From: Streptomyces sp. V1I1 | Lineage (GTDB): Bacteria; Actinomycetota; Actinomycetes; Streptomycetales; Streptomycetaceae | Length of the DNA stretch: 64,000 bases | Assembly (NCBI RefSeq): GCF_030817355.1 | Contig: NZ_JAUSZH010000001.1 | Coordinates: 1,984,001-2,048,000 of the forward strand | Direction: 5' to 3' | Part shown: piece by piece, positions 16,155-24,323 of the stretch | Position numbering within the stretch: position 1 is the first letter of the stretch | Layout: every line of letters begins with the position of its first letter | The notes under the pieces: generated by a model | Database searches by the model: none | Told to the model about the DNA's origin: nothing | Seen by the model: only the letters and a program-made list of their open reading frames with translations | Made by a program: the position numbers and the translations under genes

Positions 16155-16919
16155 TCAGACTTCCGGACGCAGCATCGGCGGGTTCAACAAGGTCGCGCCG
16201 CCTGCCCGGAACAGCTGCGCGGGACGGCCGCCCTGGCGGGTGGTCGTGCCGCCCGCAGGCACCAGGAACCCAGGGGTGCCGGTGACCTTGCGGTGGAAGT
16301 TGCGGGGGTCGAGCGCGACGCCCCACACGGCCTCGTACACCCGTCGCAGCTCGCCGACCGTGAACTCCGGTGGGCAGAACGCTGTAGCCAGTGAGGAGTA
16401 CTCGATCTTGGAGCGGGCCCTTTCGACGCCGTCCGCCAGGATCCGCGCGTGGTCGAAGGCGAGCGGGGCGGGCTGCTCGCCTTCGCGGCCGAACCCGTTC
16501 TCCTGGCCCAGGAGATCCTCGACAGGGGCCCACCGCGCGCTGTTCGCGTCACCGCCCGCTCGGGGCGCGGGAAGGTCGGGCGCAAGCACCAGATGGGCGA
16601 CGCTGACAACTCGCATACGGGGGTCCCGTTTGGGGTCGCCGTACGTGGCCAGCTGCTCGAGGTGTGCGCCGTTTCCCGGTGCCGGGGAGGCCGGGTCGTG
16701 CGCGCACAGCCCGGTCTCCTCGGCGAGCTCGCGCGCTGCTGCTGCCGCCAGATCCTCGTCACCCCTGACGAAGCCGCCGGGCAGCGCCCACCGGCCCTGG
16801 AACGGCGGCTCTCCGCGGCGTACCACCAGCGCGCAGAGCGCATGACGACGCACGGTGAGCACGACCAGGTCGACGGTGACAGCAAAGGGCGGAAAGGCCG
16901 ACGGGTCGTAGGGCGACAT
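16155..16919 (-). CDS. Nudix domain transcriptional regulator, NrtR-like
   Basis: This 254-residue protein has a complete Nudix box (G-x5-E-x7-REL-x-EE-x-GL, in GFVRGDEDLAAAAARELAEE) at residues ~45-70. A C-terminal winged-helix region follows (FTVGELRRVYEAVWGVALDPRNFHRKV), with GRPAQLFR at the end. That order defines NrtR-type regulators, in which an ADP-ribose-binding Nudix domain controls DNA binding to NAD metabolism genes. Because the catalytic glutamates are intact, real hydrolase activity is possible. ATG 16919 is used; the frame runs on to 17021 without codon sense. A short palindrome lies directly upstream and may be its own operator. Confidence 0.8.
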   Translation of the reverse strand: MSPYDPSAFPPFAVTVDLVVLTVRRHALCALVVRRGEPPFQGRWALPGGFVRGDEDLAAAAARELAEETGLCAHDPASPAPGNGAHLEQLATYGDPKRDPRMRVVSVAHLVLAPDLPAPRAGGDANSARWAPVEDLLGQENGFGREGEQPAPLAFDHARILADGVERARSKIEYSSLATAFCPPEFTVGELRRVYEAVWGVALDPRNFHRKVTGTPGFLVPAGGTTTRQGGRPAQLFRAGGATLLNPPMLRPEV

Positions 16920-16929
16920 GCCGTGATCA

Positions 16930-16949
16930 TAGTCGTCTGCCTGACGATA
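16930..16949. promoter_or_regulatory. candidate autoregulatory operator of the NrtR-like gene
   Basis: TAG-TCGTC-tgcct-GACGA-TA forms an interrupted palindrome with 5-bp perfect arms and matching T/A flanks. It sits 11-30 bp before the start codon, where a repressor would block initiation. The form (short arms, five-base centre) is like NrtR sites in general but I cannot match it to a defined consensus. Confidence 0.4.
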
Positions 16950-17017
16950 AACACTCCCTTCGCCACCTGCGGCAACTGTTTCTTCACCCACTCCCCCGCC
17001 CCGCCCACCCACCCCAA

Positions 17018-18973
17018 TCACACCCCCAACTGAAGGCCGTCGGCGGCCTCCTCCACCATCCCCAGGCCGAGCCTACTGACGCGTACAGCGAACGGCTCTC
17101 CCGCGACCCACAGCCCGGAGTTCTGTACGGCACCGAGGGGAGCGCAGCGCACCGGGTGCAGCGCGACCGTACAGCCAGGGGCGTCCGGGCGAATGCCGAC
17201 GAGGGTCATCAGAAGCTGAACCCCGGCGGCCGCGGCCAGGGCCGACGGGCGGCAGGCGGCCGGGTGCGGCACCGGAACGCCGTCCGCCGTGCGCTGCTCC
17301 CCCGCGTACATCTCGGGCAGCCGGTACCCGAAGGCCTCGGCTGCGTCGAGGACCCCACGCAGCAGTGACACCGCCTCCTTCTCGTCCCCGGCGGCGGCCA
17401 GCCCCGCGACGGCGACGACCGTGTCGTGTATCCGGACGGCTCCGGCGCGGTGGCCGAACGCCAGCTGCCCGGTCTGCACCCTGTTCAGCAGCCCGGGGGC
17501 ATACCGACCGCCGCCGAGCAGTCCGGTGTCGAGAAGGTGCGCGGCACCACCACCAAGGTGCGGCACTGGCCGGCCGTCGGGCAGCCGCCCCGCCGCGGGA
17601 CGGCCGCCCGCACTGTCGTCCATCCAGAAGTCCTCCCGGAAACGGTGGCGCAGTTCGCTCGCCCACTCGCGCCAGGCGTCGGCTCCTGGACGGCCGTAGG
17701 CCTCCAGCAGGTCGGCGCCCAGCAGTGCGGCACGATGGGCATGGGCCTGGGTCTCGGCGCGCTGGACTCCGGACGGCCCTGGCTCGGACAGGATTCCGTC
17801 GTCGCCCGCGGCCTGCCGCAGCCAGTGCAGACAGCGCTCCGCCATCGGCAGCAGCCCCGCCAGCTCCTGCTCGGGCAGTCCCCAGCGCCACGCCTCGGCA
17901 AGGACCACGGGGAACGCGAGGGTCGCTTCGACGCCCGTACAACTCGACGGCAGATGCGGGCCCGCATCCCTCATCGGGCCGGGGATGCGCCCGAAGTCCG
18001 GCCCATGACCCAGAAGTTGGGTGCGGGCGAACGTACGCAGGGTGGCTGAGGCAAGCCGGGTGGAGAGCGGGAGCGCCATGCGTGCGGCCCACAGCGCTTC
18101 GGCGGGTACCGGCCCGCAACGCCAGGGCACCCCGGCGCCCAGATACACATCGGCGGATCCTCCGGGGTCCCGCAGCAGCAGTGCCCTGAGGTCGCCCAGG
18201 CCGACCCTGAGCAGTGCCTGCAGCCTGGGGTCGTCCCCCTCTGCCCGCGCCTCGGGCAGGGTATGACTGCATGTCCGGCCGGACGACCGGGCCGGGCGGT
18301 CGGAGCGGACATGCAGCTCGATGGTGTGGGAGGCACCGGGTGCGAGCTCCACCTCCCAGCGCAGCATTCCCGCGGAGGCCAGAGCGTCCTTCGGGGGCGG
18401 ATCCGCGGTGACCACGACATGGGCACCCCGGCCGGCGGACCAGCGCATGCCCGAGTCATGGACGCTGGCGCGCAGTTCGGGGCCGGGCCGTCCGGCCGCG
18501 ACCGCGCCCAGGTCGGCGAGGTCGGTGTCGAGCGTGATCTCCACCGGGAGCCTGAGGGGTCTCTCCGCCGAGCTGCGCAGCGTGATCCGTTCCGTGCCGT
18601 CGGCGTCGCGCGAGCGCTCCACCCCGACCTTCGGATCGGGTCCGGTGTCGGCGGGCGTGCGGACCACCGCGATGAATCTGGCCCGGTGCGCGGAGACCAA
18701 TCTGCCCTGCACCGCGACGGGTTCGCGCCCCGCGACCCGCAACTGGCATCGGGAGAGCAGCCGTCGACCCGAGTGGTAGACGCCTTCGAGTCCCATCCCG
18801 GTGAGCTGGCCGTGCTCGGGGGAGATCGCCAGGCACGGCAGGGCGACGCAGATGAACATGTTGTGCACCGGCGGCAGATCACCGGGCCGTCCGCCTCCGG
18901 GCAGCGCCGGACCGGAGCCGGAGCTCTGTCCCGTCTGCGGCAGGTGGGGCGGGCGAGGGGCGGTGATGGCCAT
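17018..18973 (-). CDS. glycogen debranching N-terminal domain protein
   Basis: This ~651-residue protein has an N-terminal GDE-type domain (~30-260, with GQLTGMGLEGVYHSGRRLLS, the family's GLF-DTR-LS block) and a C-terminal (alpha/alpha)6 barrel-like region. The barrel region includes GPDFGRIPGPMRDAGPHLPS, and glucosidase-like PEMYAGE near the end. Relatives are amylo-alpha-1,6-glucosidase-like proteins acting on branched glucans, but the exact substrate is not evident. The start is uncertain: ATG 18973 is the first good codon after the upstream DUF4192 stop, but no strong ribosome-binding site precedes it. The open frame to 19681 is antisense-type shadow. The likely location is cytoplasmic. 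Confidence 0.75.
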   Translation of the reverse strand: MAITAPRPPHLPQTGQSSGSGPALPGGGRPGDLPPVHNMFICVALPCLAISPEHGQLTGMGLEGVYHSGRRLLSRCQLRVAGREPVAVQGRLVSAHRARFIAVVRTPADTGPDPKVGVERSRDADGTERITLRSSAERPLRLPVEITLDTDLADLGAVAAGRPGPELRASVHDSGMRWSAGRGAHVVVTADPPPKDALASAGMLRWEVELAPGASHTIELHVRSDRPARSSGRTCSHTLPEARAEGDDPRLQALLRVGLGDLRALLLRDPGGSADVYLGAGVPWRCGPVPAEALWAARMALPLSTRLASATLRTFARTQLLGHGPDFGRIPGPMRDAGPHLPSSCTGVEATLAFPVVLAEAWRWGLPEQELAGLLPMAERCLHWLRQAAGDDGILSEPGPSGVQRAETQAHAHRAALLGADLLEAYGRPGADAWREWASELRHRFREDFWMDDSAGGRPAAGRLPDGRPVPHLGGGAAHLLDTGLLGGGRYAPGLLNRVQTGQLAFGHRAGAVRIHDTVVAVAGLAAAGDEKEAVSLLRGVLDAAEAFGYRLPEMYAGEQRTADGVPVPHPAACRPSALAAAAGVQLLMTLVGIRPDAPGCTVALHPVRCAPLGAVQNSGLWVAGEPFAVRVSRLGLGMVEEAADGLQLGV

Positions 18974-19088
18974 GGGGGTTCTGCTGTGCCTTCCGTGCGC
19001 TCCGGACAGCCGCTGCGAATACGACGGCACGGGTCGTACGACTCCGCCACAACGGTGAACGGCGGCACGGGCGCCCGGGTCACGGCCG

Positions 19089-20399
19089 TCATCGCCCACT
19101 CCTGGTGCCACGCTGCCCGCTGCGCCTGCTCCCCCTGCTGCGGTTCCTCGACACCGATTTTTCGGGACGCGTCCCGGCAGGCGGCTGACCCTTCTTGCCT
19201 GCGGGCGGACGGACCTGCTGAGAACGCGGGCGGTGCGGGTGCCCGCCTGCCCCGCGGGCAGCGGCGGACACCCCTGAGCCGTGCTCCTTGCGCAGACAGC
19301 TGCGCAGGGCCTCCGGATCAAGTCCCTCGTTGCAGGCCTGGTGCAGCAGGCGGGCGAAGACATACTCGGGGTCGACGCGCAGGGCACGACCAAGAGCGAC
19401 TCTCGCGCCGGGTTCGTCGCCGGTGGACCAGGCGACCCAGCCGGCGAGCGTGAGCGGTGCTGCGGCGTGCTCGGAGTAGGGGCCGACACAACGGCGGGAC
19501 AGCGCCCGCCAGAGCCGCAGCGCGGGATCCGCGTCCGGTCCCTCCATCCATTCCGCGGCCCGGTCCCGGGTGTCCCGGTCCTGCAGGCCAAGGACCACGG
19601 CGGCCGCCTCGTCGTGAGTGATGAGCCTGTCGTCCGCGACATCCGTCTCGGCCCAGCCCCCGGACCGAGGGGTCTCCGCAATGCGTTTCATCAGTCGGCG
19701 GGCCAGCGCGAGGGTCTCCGCGGCGACCTGTTGACGCCCCTCTCCGTCCAGGATCCTGGGCACCAGCGCGGCGCCCGCGGCGTCCAGCGCCTTCTCCTGG
19801 TCGGCGGCGGACGCAGTGGCCATCGGCTCGAGCCGCGCCTCCATCTGCCTCAGGGTTCCACGTACTTGGATGCCGGCGTATGCGGCGGCCGCGGCCATCA
19901 CAGAGGTGCCGGGCAGAGCCAGGACATCGCCTTCGGGCGGACAGCAGCGCGAGTCGGGGCAGCAGTACGACCAGAAGCGGCCGTCGGAAATGCAGAGCGC
20001 CTCAAAGACGGGCACGTCGAAGGTGCCGCAGGCGGTCCTCAGCCGTTGCGCGAGGGGGCGCAGCCGCTCCATGACCCGGTGGCTGGTCTCGCCTTCAGCC
20101 GGGTCCTGGCAGAGGAAGACGACGATGCCGTCGGGGCGGGAGCCGCGGCGCTCGCTGCCTTCGATCAGGCACTCCGCGAGCTGCTGGGCCACGGGCGACC
20201 ATTCGCGCGGTGAGCGTGGAATGCCGAGCCGCAGCCGCCCGCCGAAACGGCCCCGGGAGCCGTGCAGCGCGACCAGCACAATCGAATCGCTCGGATGGAA
20301 GCCCATCATGTACGGGAGGGCGTCAGCCAGTTCGGCTGGGCCGCGCAGGGTGATCTGCTGCTCGTCGGCCGGACCGGTGGGTTCGTGGTGCTTGTTCAT
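19089..20399 (-). CDS. DUF4192 domain protein
   Basis: This 436-residue actinobacterial protein of unknown function has the family start ITLRGPAELADALPYMMGFHPSDSIV, a VVVFLCQD strand, and a cysteine-rich SYCCPDSRCCPPEG segment (~150-165). These are followed by helical repeats with WVAWSTGDEPGARVAL that look TPR-like (~330-385), and a basic disordered tail (~390-436). It is divergent from the RecQ-like helicase gene across 110 bp that holds a perfect 24-bp palindrome, so the two are probably co-regulated. The cysteine cluster could bind metal. No catalytic motif is recognised. Confidence 0.85.
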   Translation of the reverse strand: MNKHHEPTGPADEQQITLRGPAELADALPYMMGFHPSDSIVLVALHGSRGRFGGRLRLGIPRSPREWSPVAQQLAECLIEGSERRGSRPDGIVVFLCQDPAEGETSHRVMERLRPLAQRLRTACGTFDVPVFEALCISDGRFWSYCCPDSRCCPPEGDVLALPGTSVMAAAAAYAGIQVRGTLRQMEARLEPMATASAADQEKALDAAGAALVPRILDGEGRQQVAAETLALARRLMKRIAETPRSGGWAETDVADDRLITHDEAAAVVLGLQDRDTRDRAAEWMEGPDADPALRLWRALSRRCVGPYSEHAAAPLTLAGWVAWSTGDEPGARVALGRALRVDPEYVFARLLHQACNEGLDPEALRSCLRKEHGSGVSAAARGAGGHPHRPRSQQVRPPAGKKGQPPAGTRPEKSVSRNRSRGSRRSGQRGTRSGR

Positions 20400-20436
20400 G
20401 CCACGACCGTCCCGCGGCGGCCCCGGCTCCGCGACC

Positions 20437-20460
20437 CCTGTGGATAACGTTATCCACAGG
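20437..20460. promoter_or_regulatory. perfect 24-bp palindrome with two DnaA-box-like halves
   Basis: The half CCTGTGGATAAC is followed at once by its exact complement GTTATCCACAGG. Each half contains TTATCCACA, the classical DnaA-box 9-mer, so two boxes point away from the centre of symmetry. The site lies 38-61 bp from the DUF4192 start and 50-73 bp from the RecQ-like start, ideally placed as a shared operator. Confidence 0.7.
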
Positions 20461-20509
20461 CTGGCGGTCTCGTTCGCGCAATGTCGGCGGCATCGGGTTG
20501 CATGGGGGC

Positions 20510-22690
20510 ATGACCAACGCAGACGTCGCAGATCCCGCAGACCTCAGGGCCTCGGCCGATTCCGTACTCGCCCGCCTCGTCTCGGACACCACGGGCACCG
20601 CCCGGCTGCGCGAGGACCAGTGGCGGGCGATCGAGGCGCTCGTCGCCGACAAGCGCCGGGCGCTGGTCGTGCAGCGGACCGGCTGGGGCAAATCCGCGGT
20701 GTATTTCGTCGCGACCTCGCTGCTGCGCGAGCGCGGCAGCGGCCCGACTGTGATCGTCTCGCCCCTGCTCGCGCTCATGCGCAACCAGGTGGAAGCCGCG
20801 GCCCGAGCCGGCATCCGTGCCCGGACCATCAATTCCTCCAACACCGAGGAGTGGGACATGGTCCAGGCCGAGGTGGCCGCGGGCGAGGTGGATGTGCTGC
20901 TGGTCAGTCCTGAGCGGCTCAACAACCCCGATTTCCGTGACCAAGTGCTTCCCAAGCTGGCCGCCGCCACCGGACTGCTGGTGGTGGACGAGGCGCACTG
21001 CATCTCCGACTGGGGCCATGACTTCCGGCCGGACTACCGACGGCTGCGCACGATGCTGGCGGAGCTGCCGGCGGGAGTCCCGGTGCTCGCCACCACCGCG
21101 ACGGCCAATGCCCGCGTGACCGCGGACGTCGCTGAGCAGCTGGGCACGGGAGCGGGCACGGACGCACTCGTACTGCGCGGCCCGCTGGATCGGGAGAGTC
21201 TCAGCCTGAGCGTGCTTCAGCTCCCCGATGCCGCGACCCGGCTGGCCTGGCTGGCCGATCACCTCGGTGAGCTGCCCGGCTCCGGGATCATCTACACCCT
21301 GACCGTCGCTGCGGCCGAGGAGGTGACCGTGTATCTCCGGCAGTGCGGCCACACCGTGTCCTCGTACACCGGCCGCACGGAGAACGCCGACCGGCAGCAG
21401 GCCGAGGAAGATCTGCTGGCCAACCGTGTCAAGGCCCTGGTCGCCACGTCCGCGCTGGGCATGGGCTTCGACAAGCCCGATCTCGGATTCGTCGTGCACC
21501 TGGGCTCGCCCTCGTCCCCCATCGCCTACTACCAGCAGGTGGGCCGCGCGGGCCGTGGCGTGAAGCACGCGGAAGTCCTGTTGCTGCCGGGCCGGGAGGA
21601 CGAGGCGATCTGGCAGTACTTCGCCTCGGTGGCCTTCCCGCCTGAGGAACTGGTGCGGCGCACCCTCGACGTACTGGCGCAGGCGGGCAGGCCGCTCTCC
21701 CTGCCCGCGCTGGAGCCGCTGGTCGAGCTGCGGCGTACCCGGCTGGAAACCATGCTCAAGGTCCTGGACGTGGACGGTGCGGTGCGCCGGGTGAAGGGCG
21801 GCTGGACCACGACGGGGCAGCCCTGGTCGTACGACGCCGCGCGGTATGCGTGGGTCGCGCGGCAGCGGGAATCCGAGCAGCAGGCGATGCGCGACTACGC
21901 GCGGTCGGCAAATTGCCGGATGGAGTTTCTGCGGCGGCAGCTGGACGACGAGGAAGCCGCTCCCTGCGGGCGCTGCGACAACTGCTCGGGAGCCCGGTTC
22001 AGCGACAAGGTCTCCGGTGCGGCCCTGGATGCCGCGCGCGGGGAGCTGAGCAGGCCGGGCGTGGAGGTGGAGCCCCGCAAGATGTGGCCGACCGGGCTGG
22101 CAGCAGTTGGGGTCGCGCTCAAGGGCCGAATCCCTGAAGGGGAGCAGTCCTTCGCGGGCCGCGCGCTGGGCAGGCTGTCCGACATCGGCTGGGGCAACAG
22201 GCTCCGCCCGATGCTCGCGGCACAGGCTCCGGACGGTCCAGTTCCGGACGATGTGGTGAAAGCGGTGGTGACCGTGCTCGCCGACTGGGCCAAGGGTCCT
22301 GGCGGATGGGCGTCCGGTGCGCCGGACGCACCGCCCCGGCCGGTCGGTGTGGTCACTGTCGCCTCGCGCAGCAGGCCCCAGCTGGTCGGATCCCTCGGCG
22401 CCCGGATCGCTGAGGTCGGCAGGATGCCGCTGCTGGGCACCGTGGAGTACGCACCTGAGGCAATGGACACTCGGATCTCGCGCACCAACAGCGCGCAGCG
22501 GGTGCGGGCCCTGCATGAGGCGTTCATCGTGCCGCCCCGGTTGGCCGAGGAGCTGGTCTCGGCCGACGGACCTGTCTTGCTGGTGGACGATCTTTCGGAC
22601 AGTGGCTGGACCCTCGCGGTGGCGGCGAGGCTGCTGCGCAGGTCTGGTGCGAGGGGGGTGTTTCCGCTGGTCCTCGCGGCTCAGACGTGA
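20510..22690 (+). CDS. RecQ-family DNA helicase fused to a ComF-like phosphoribosyltransferase domain
   Basis: This 726-residue protein has helicase motifs I (QRTGWGKSAVYF, ~residue 55), II (VVDEAHCISDWGHDFRPDYRRL), III (LATTAT) and IV-VI (YTGRTENADR, ATSALGMGFDKPDL, YYQQVGRAGRG). A RecQ zinc cluster (CRMEFLRRQL ... CGRCDNC) follows. The last ~120 residues are not RecQ-like. They read VGVVTVASRSRPQLVG, RTNSAQRVRALHEAF and VLLVDDLSDSGWTLAVAARLLRRSGA, the PRPP-loop pattern of type I phosphoribosyltransferases. ComFC proteins of the natural-competence system are similar and act with the ComFA helicase. A role in recombination or repair is likely. ATG 20510 has GGGGG just upstream. Confidence 0.87.
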   Translation: MTNADVADPADLRASADSVLARLVSDTTGTARLREDQWRAIEALVADKRRALVVQRTGWGKSAVYFVATSLLRERGSGPTVIVSPLLALMRNQVEAAARAGIRARTINSSNTEEWDMVQAEVAAGEVDVLLVSPERLNNPDFRDQVLPKLAAATGLLVVDEAHCISDWGHDFRPDYRRLRTMLAELPAGVPVLATTATANARVTADVAEQLGTGAGTDALVLRGPLDRESLSLSVLQLPDAATRLAWLADHLGELPGSGIIYTLTVAAAEEVTVYLRQCGHTVSSYTGRTENADRQQAEEDLLANRVKALVATSALGMGFDKPDLGFVVHLGSPSSPIAYYQQVGRAGRGVKHAEVLLLPGREDEAIWQYFASVAFPPEELVRRTLDVLAQAGRPLSLPALEPLVELRRTRLETMLKVLDVDGAVRRVKGGWTTTGQPWSYDAARYAWVARQRESEQQAMRDYARSANCRMEFLRRQLDDEEAAPCGRCDNCSGARFSDKVSGAALDAARGELSRPGVEVEPRKMWPTGLAAVGVALKGRIPEGEQSFAGRALGRLSDIGWGNRLRPMLAAQAPDGPVPDDVVKAVVTVLADWAKGPGGWASGAPDAPPRPVGVVTVASRSRPQLVGSLGARIAEVGRMPLLGTVEYAPEAMDTRISRTNSAQRVRALHEAFIVPPRLAEELVSADGPVLLVDDLSDSGWTLAVAARLLRRSGARGVFPLVLAAQT

Positions 22691-22927
22691 CACGAGGGGT
22701 CGCCGGCGGCGCAATTGGGCAGGGATAAGGCAGGAATATGAGCCTCATACCCGCCGATTCCCGTCGGTGCCGCCAAATTGCTCGTTGCCCCATGCTCACG
22801 CGACAGGAAGAATTGGAGTGCTCCCCGTGCTCCCCGTGCGGCCCGTTCGCGGTCCGGAAGGGCCGTGCCGCGGTGCGCCCCCACTCGACCCTGCCCGCAC
22901 TGTCGGCGCGTATGCGAAGGGAGGACC

Positions 22928-23557
22928 GTGACCTTCGGATTCGCTCCGTCCGCAGCCACTTCGCTCGCGACGTCGGCCAATTCCGCCAGCCGGCTCGCCA
23001 GGATGCTCGAGCCCGCCGAGTGGGCGGCGGCCGGTATACCGCTGCTGCGCAACCCCCGCGAGGTGGTCAGCGGATTGCACACCCGGCACCAGCCGACACC
23101 GGAGACCGCCGTGGTCGCCGTGCTCGACCACGAGGAACGGCTCGCTGCCAGCGCGTCGTTCCCCCGGCGATCCGCGCCCGTCGACGGCTGGGAGTTCCGC
23201 AACGTAGTGCTTGCTCATCTGCGCCGGGTCATCCCGCACGACCTGCGCCGCCGCACGCCCGTGCGCACCGCCGTGCTGCTCTACTGCCGCGAGGGCGACG
23301 AGCGCTGGACGGAGGAGGACGGAGCGTGGATGTGGGGACTGCGGGACGCATGCACCCTGCACGGGCTGCGCTGTGGTGCGTACATCACTCTGACGCGTGG
23401 GGGATGGCAGGTGCTGGGCGAAGGCCGAGGTGGCCGACGGCCCAACTCCACCTCGTTGCCGGGCGACCTCGCCGACATCACGACCGACATCGAACCGATG
23501 CCGCTGCGCAGCGCGAGCGGCGCGGCCGAAGCACTTCGGCGCACGGCGGCCCGCTGA
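22928..23557 (+). CDS. conserved hypothetical protein, possible DUF4192-like fold
   Basis: This 209-residue protein is not recognised with certainty. GTG 22928 is chosen because GGGAGGA stands just before it and because the longer frame is arginine-rich shadow. The centre has alternating strands and helices: TAVVAVLDHEERL, WEFRNVVLAHLRRV, RTAVLLYCREGDE and LRDACTLHGLRCGAYITLTRGGWQVL. These line up in order with segments of the DUF4192 protein encoded 2.5 kb away (IVLVALHG, REWSPVAQQL, GIVVFLCQD, LRTACGTFDVPVFEALCISDGRFW). No catalytic residues can be named. It follows the RecQ-fusion gene on the same strand after 237 bp. Confidence 0.65.
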   Translation: MTFGFAPSAATSLATSANSASRLARMLEPAEWAAAGIPLLRNPREVVSGLHTRHQPTPETAVVAVLDHEERLAASASFPRRSAPVDGWEFRNVVLAHLRRVIPHDLRRRTPVRTAVLLYCREGDERWTEEDGAWMWGLRDACTLHGLRCGAYITLTRGGWQVLGEGRGGRRPNSTSLPGDLADITTDIEPMPLRSASGAAEALRRTAAR

Positions 23558-23570
23558 GGGTGCCACCTTC

Positions 23571-23594
23571 CGGCTGCCCACGAAGGGGCAGCCG
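23571..23594. terminator. bidirectional terminator hairpin
   Basis: A 9-bp perfect stem CGGCTGCCC / GGGCAGCCG with loop ACGAAG lies between two convergent genes ending at 23557 and 23621. Confidence 0.6.
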
Positions 23595-23620
23595 TCCGGT
23601 GATCGCCGTACGGCGACGGC

Positions 23621-24241
23621 TCAGACACCCCTGCCGAGCACGGTGTTGATCCGCTTGGGATCGCCACACACGATCAGCAGCGCGTTCGCCTTCGCCAGGG
23701 CCGCGGGCAGTGCGCGGGCGGCTGCGTCGTCGGCGCCTCCGTTGACCGCGACGACCACCACGGGACGGGCCGAGGCCCGGCCCGCCGCGGCGGCGTCCGC
23801 GTAGAAGACGTCGTCCTGGGCGTCGTGCTGGGCCCAGTAGGCGGCCTCGCCGAACGACAGCTCGTGCGCGGCCCACGGGTGCTGTTCACCGGTGGTGAGC
23901 ACCAGGACGTCGCCCGGAGCACGGCCGGAGTCGAGCAGCAGGTCGACCGCCTCGTCGGCGGCATCGAGCGCGCCGTCCGCCGGGGCGGGGATCAGTTGGA
24001 TCTGCGGCGTTGCGGGGTTTCCCGGCCGGGAAGCCTGCGGCTGCCCGGCAGAGTGGTGCGTACGCGGTGTCGGCGGCGCGGGCCTGGCGGGACCGGGACC
24101 CGGGTGTCCGGGACGCGGCGAGGCCGCGGAACGCGGACCGGGTACGGGACGGGGGGTCGGCGCGGTGCGGCCTGCGGCCGGCGTGGCGCGGGGACCCTGG
24201 GCGCTCTCGTGAATCTGAGGCTCCTCGGGGATGAGAGGCAT
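23621..24241 (-). CDS. hypothetical protein with a helicase-C-terminal-like region
   Basis: This ~206-residue protein starts with ~95 residues of proline-rich disorder (many PRP and PGP steps). An ordered half follows: DVLVLTTGEQHPWAAHELSFGEAAYW, then RPVVVVAVNGG and ANALLIVCGDPKRINTVLG at the C-terminus. The last two blocks are reminiscent of the end of UvrD/RecD-type helicases, where a VVIV-VN strand precedes a final ALLIVGD motif. No Walker A is present, so it cannot be a helicase by itself. The start is uncertain (24241 or 24277; neither has a clear ribosome-binding site). It lies downstream of rnhB on the same strand. Confidence 0.6.
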   Translation of the reverse strand: MPLIPEEPQIHESAQGPRATPAAGRTAPTPRPVPGPRSAASPRPGHPGPGPARPAPPTPRTHHSAGQPQASRPGNPATPQIQLIPAPADGALDAADEAVDLLLDSGRAPGDVLVLTTGEQHPWAAHELSFGEAAYWAQHDAQDDVFYADAAAAGRASARPVVVVAVNGGADDAAARALPAALAKANALLIVCGDPKRINTVLGRGV

Positions 24242-24323
24242 GGGTGGATGTCTATCAAACGCCGGTGAAGAAGGCATCGGCGGGTGGGTACATAAGTGCG
24301 ACTGGCCTGCTGGGAGGGCGGGT

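Noticed and set aside
20450..22714. 754-codon open frame opposite the RecQ fusion
   Set aside because: It has arginine/histidine/glutamine-rich shadow composition and would cross the palindrome and the start of the real gene.
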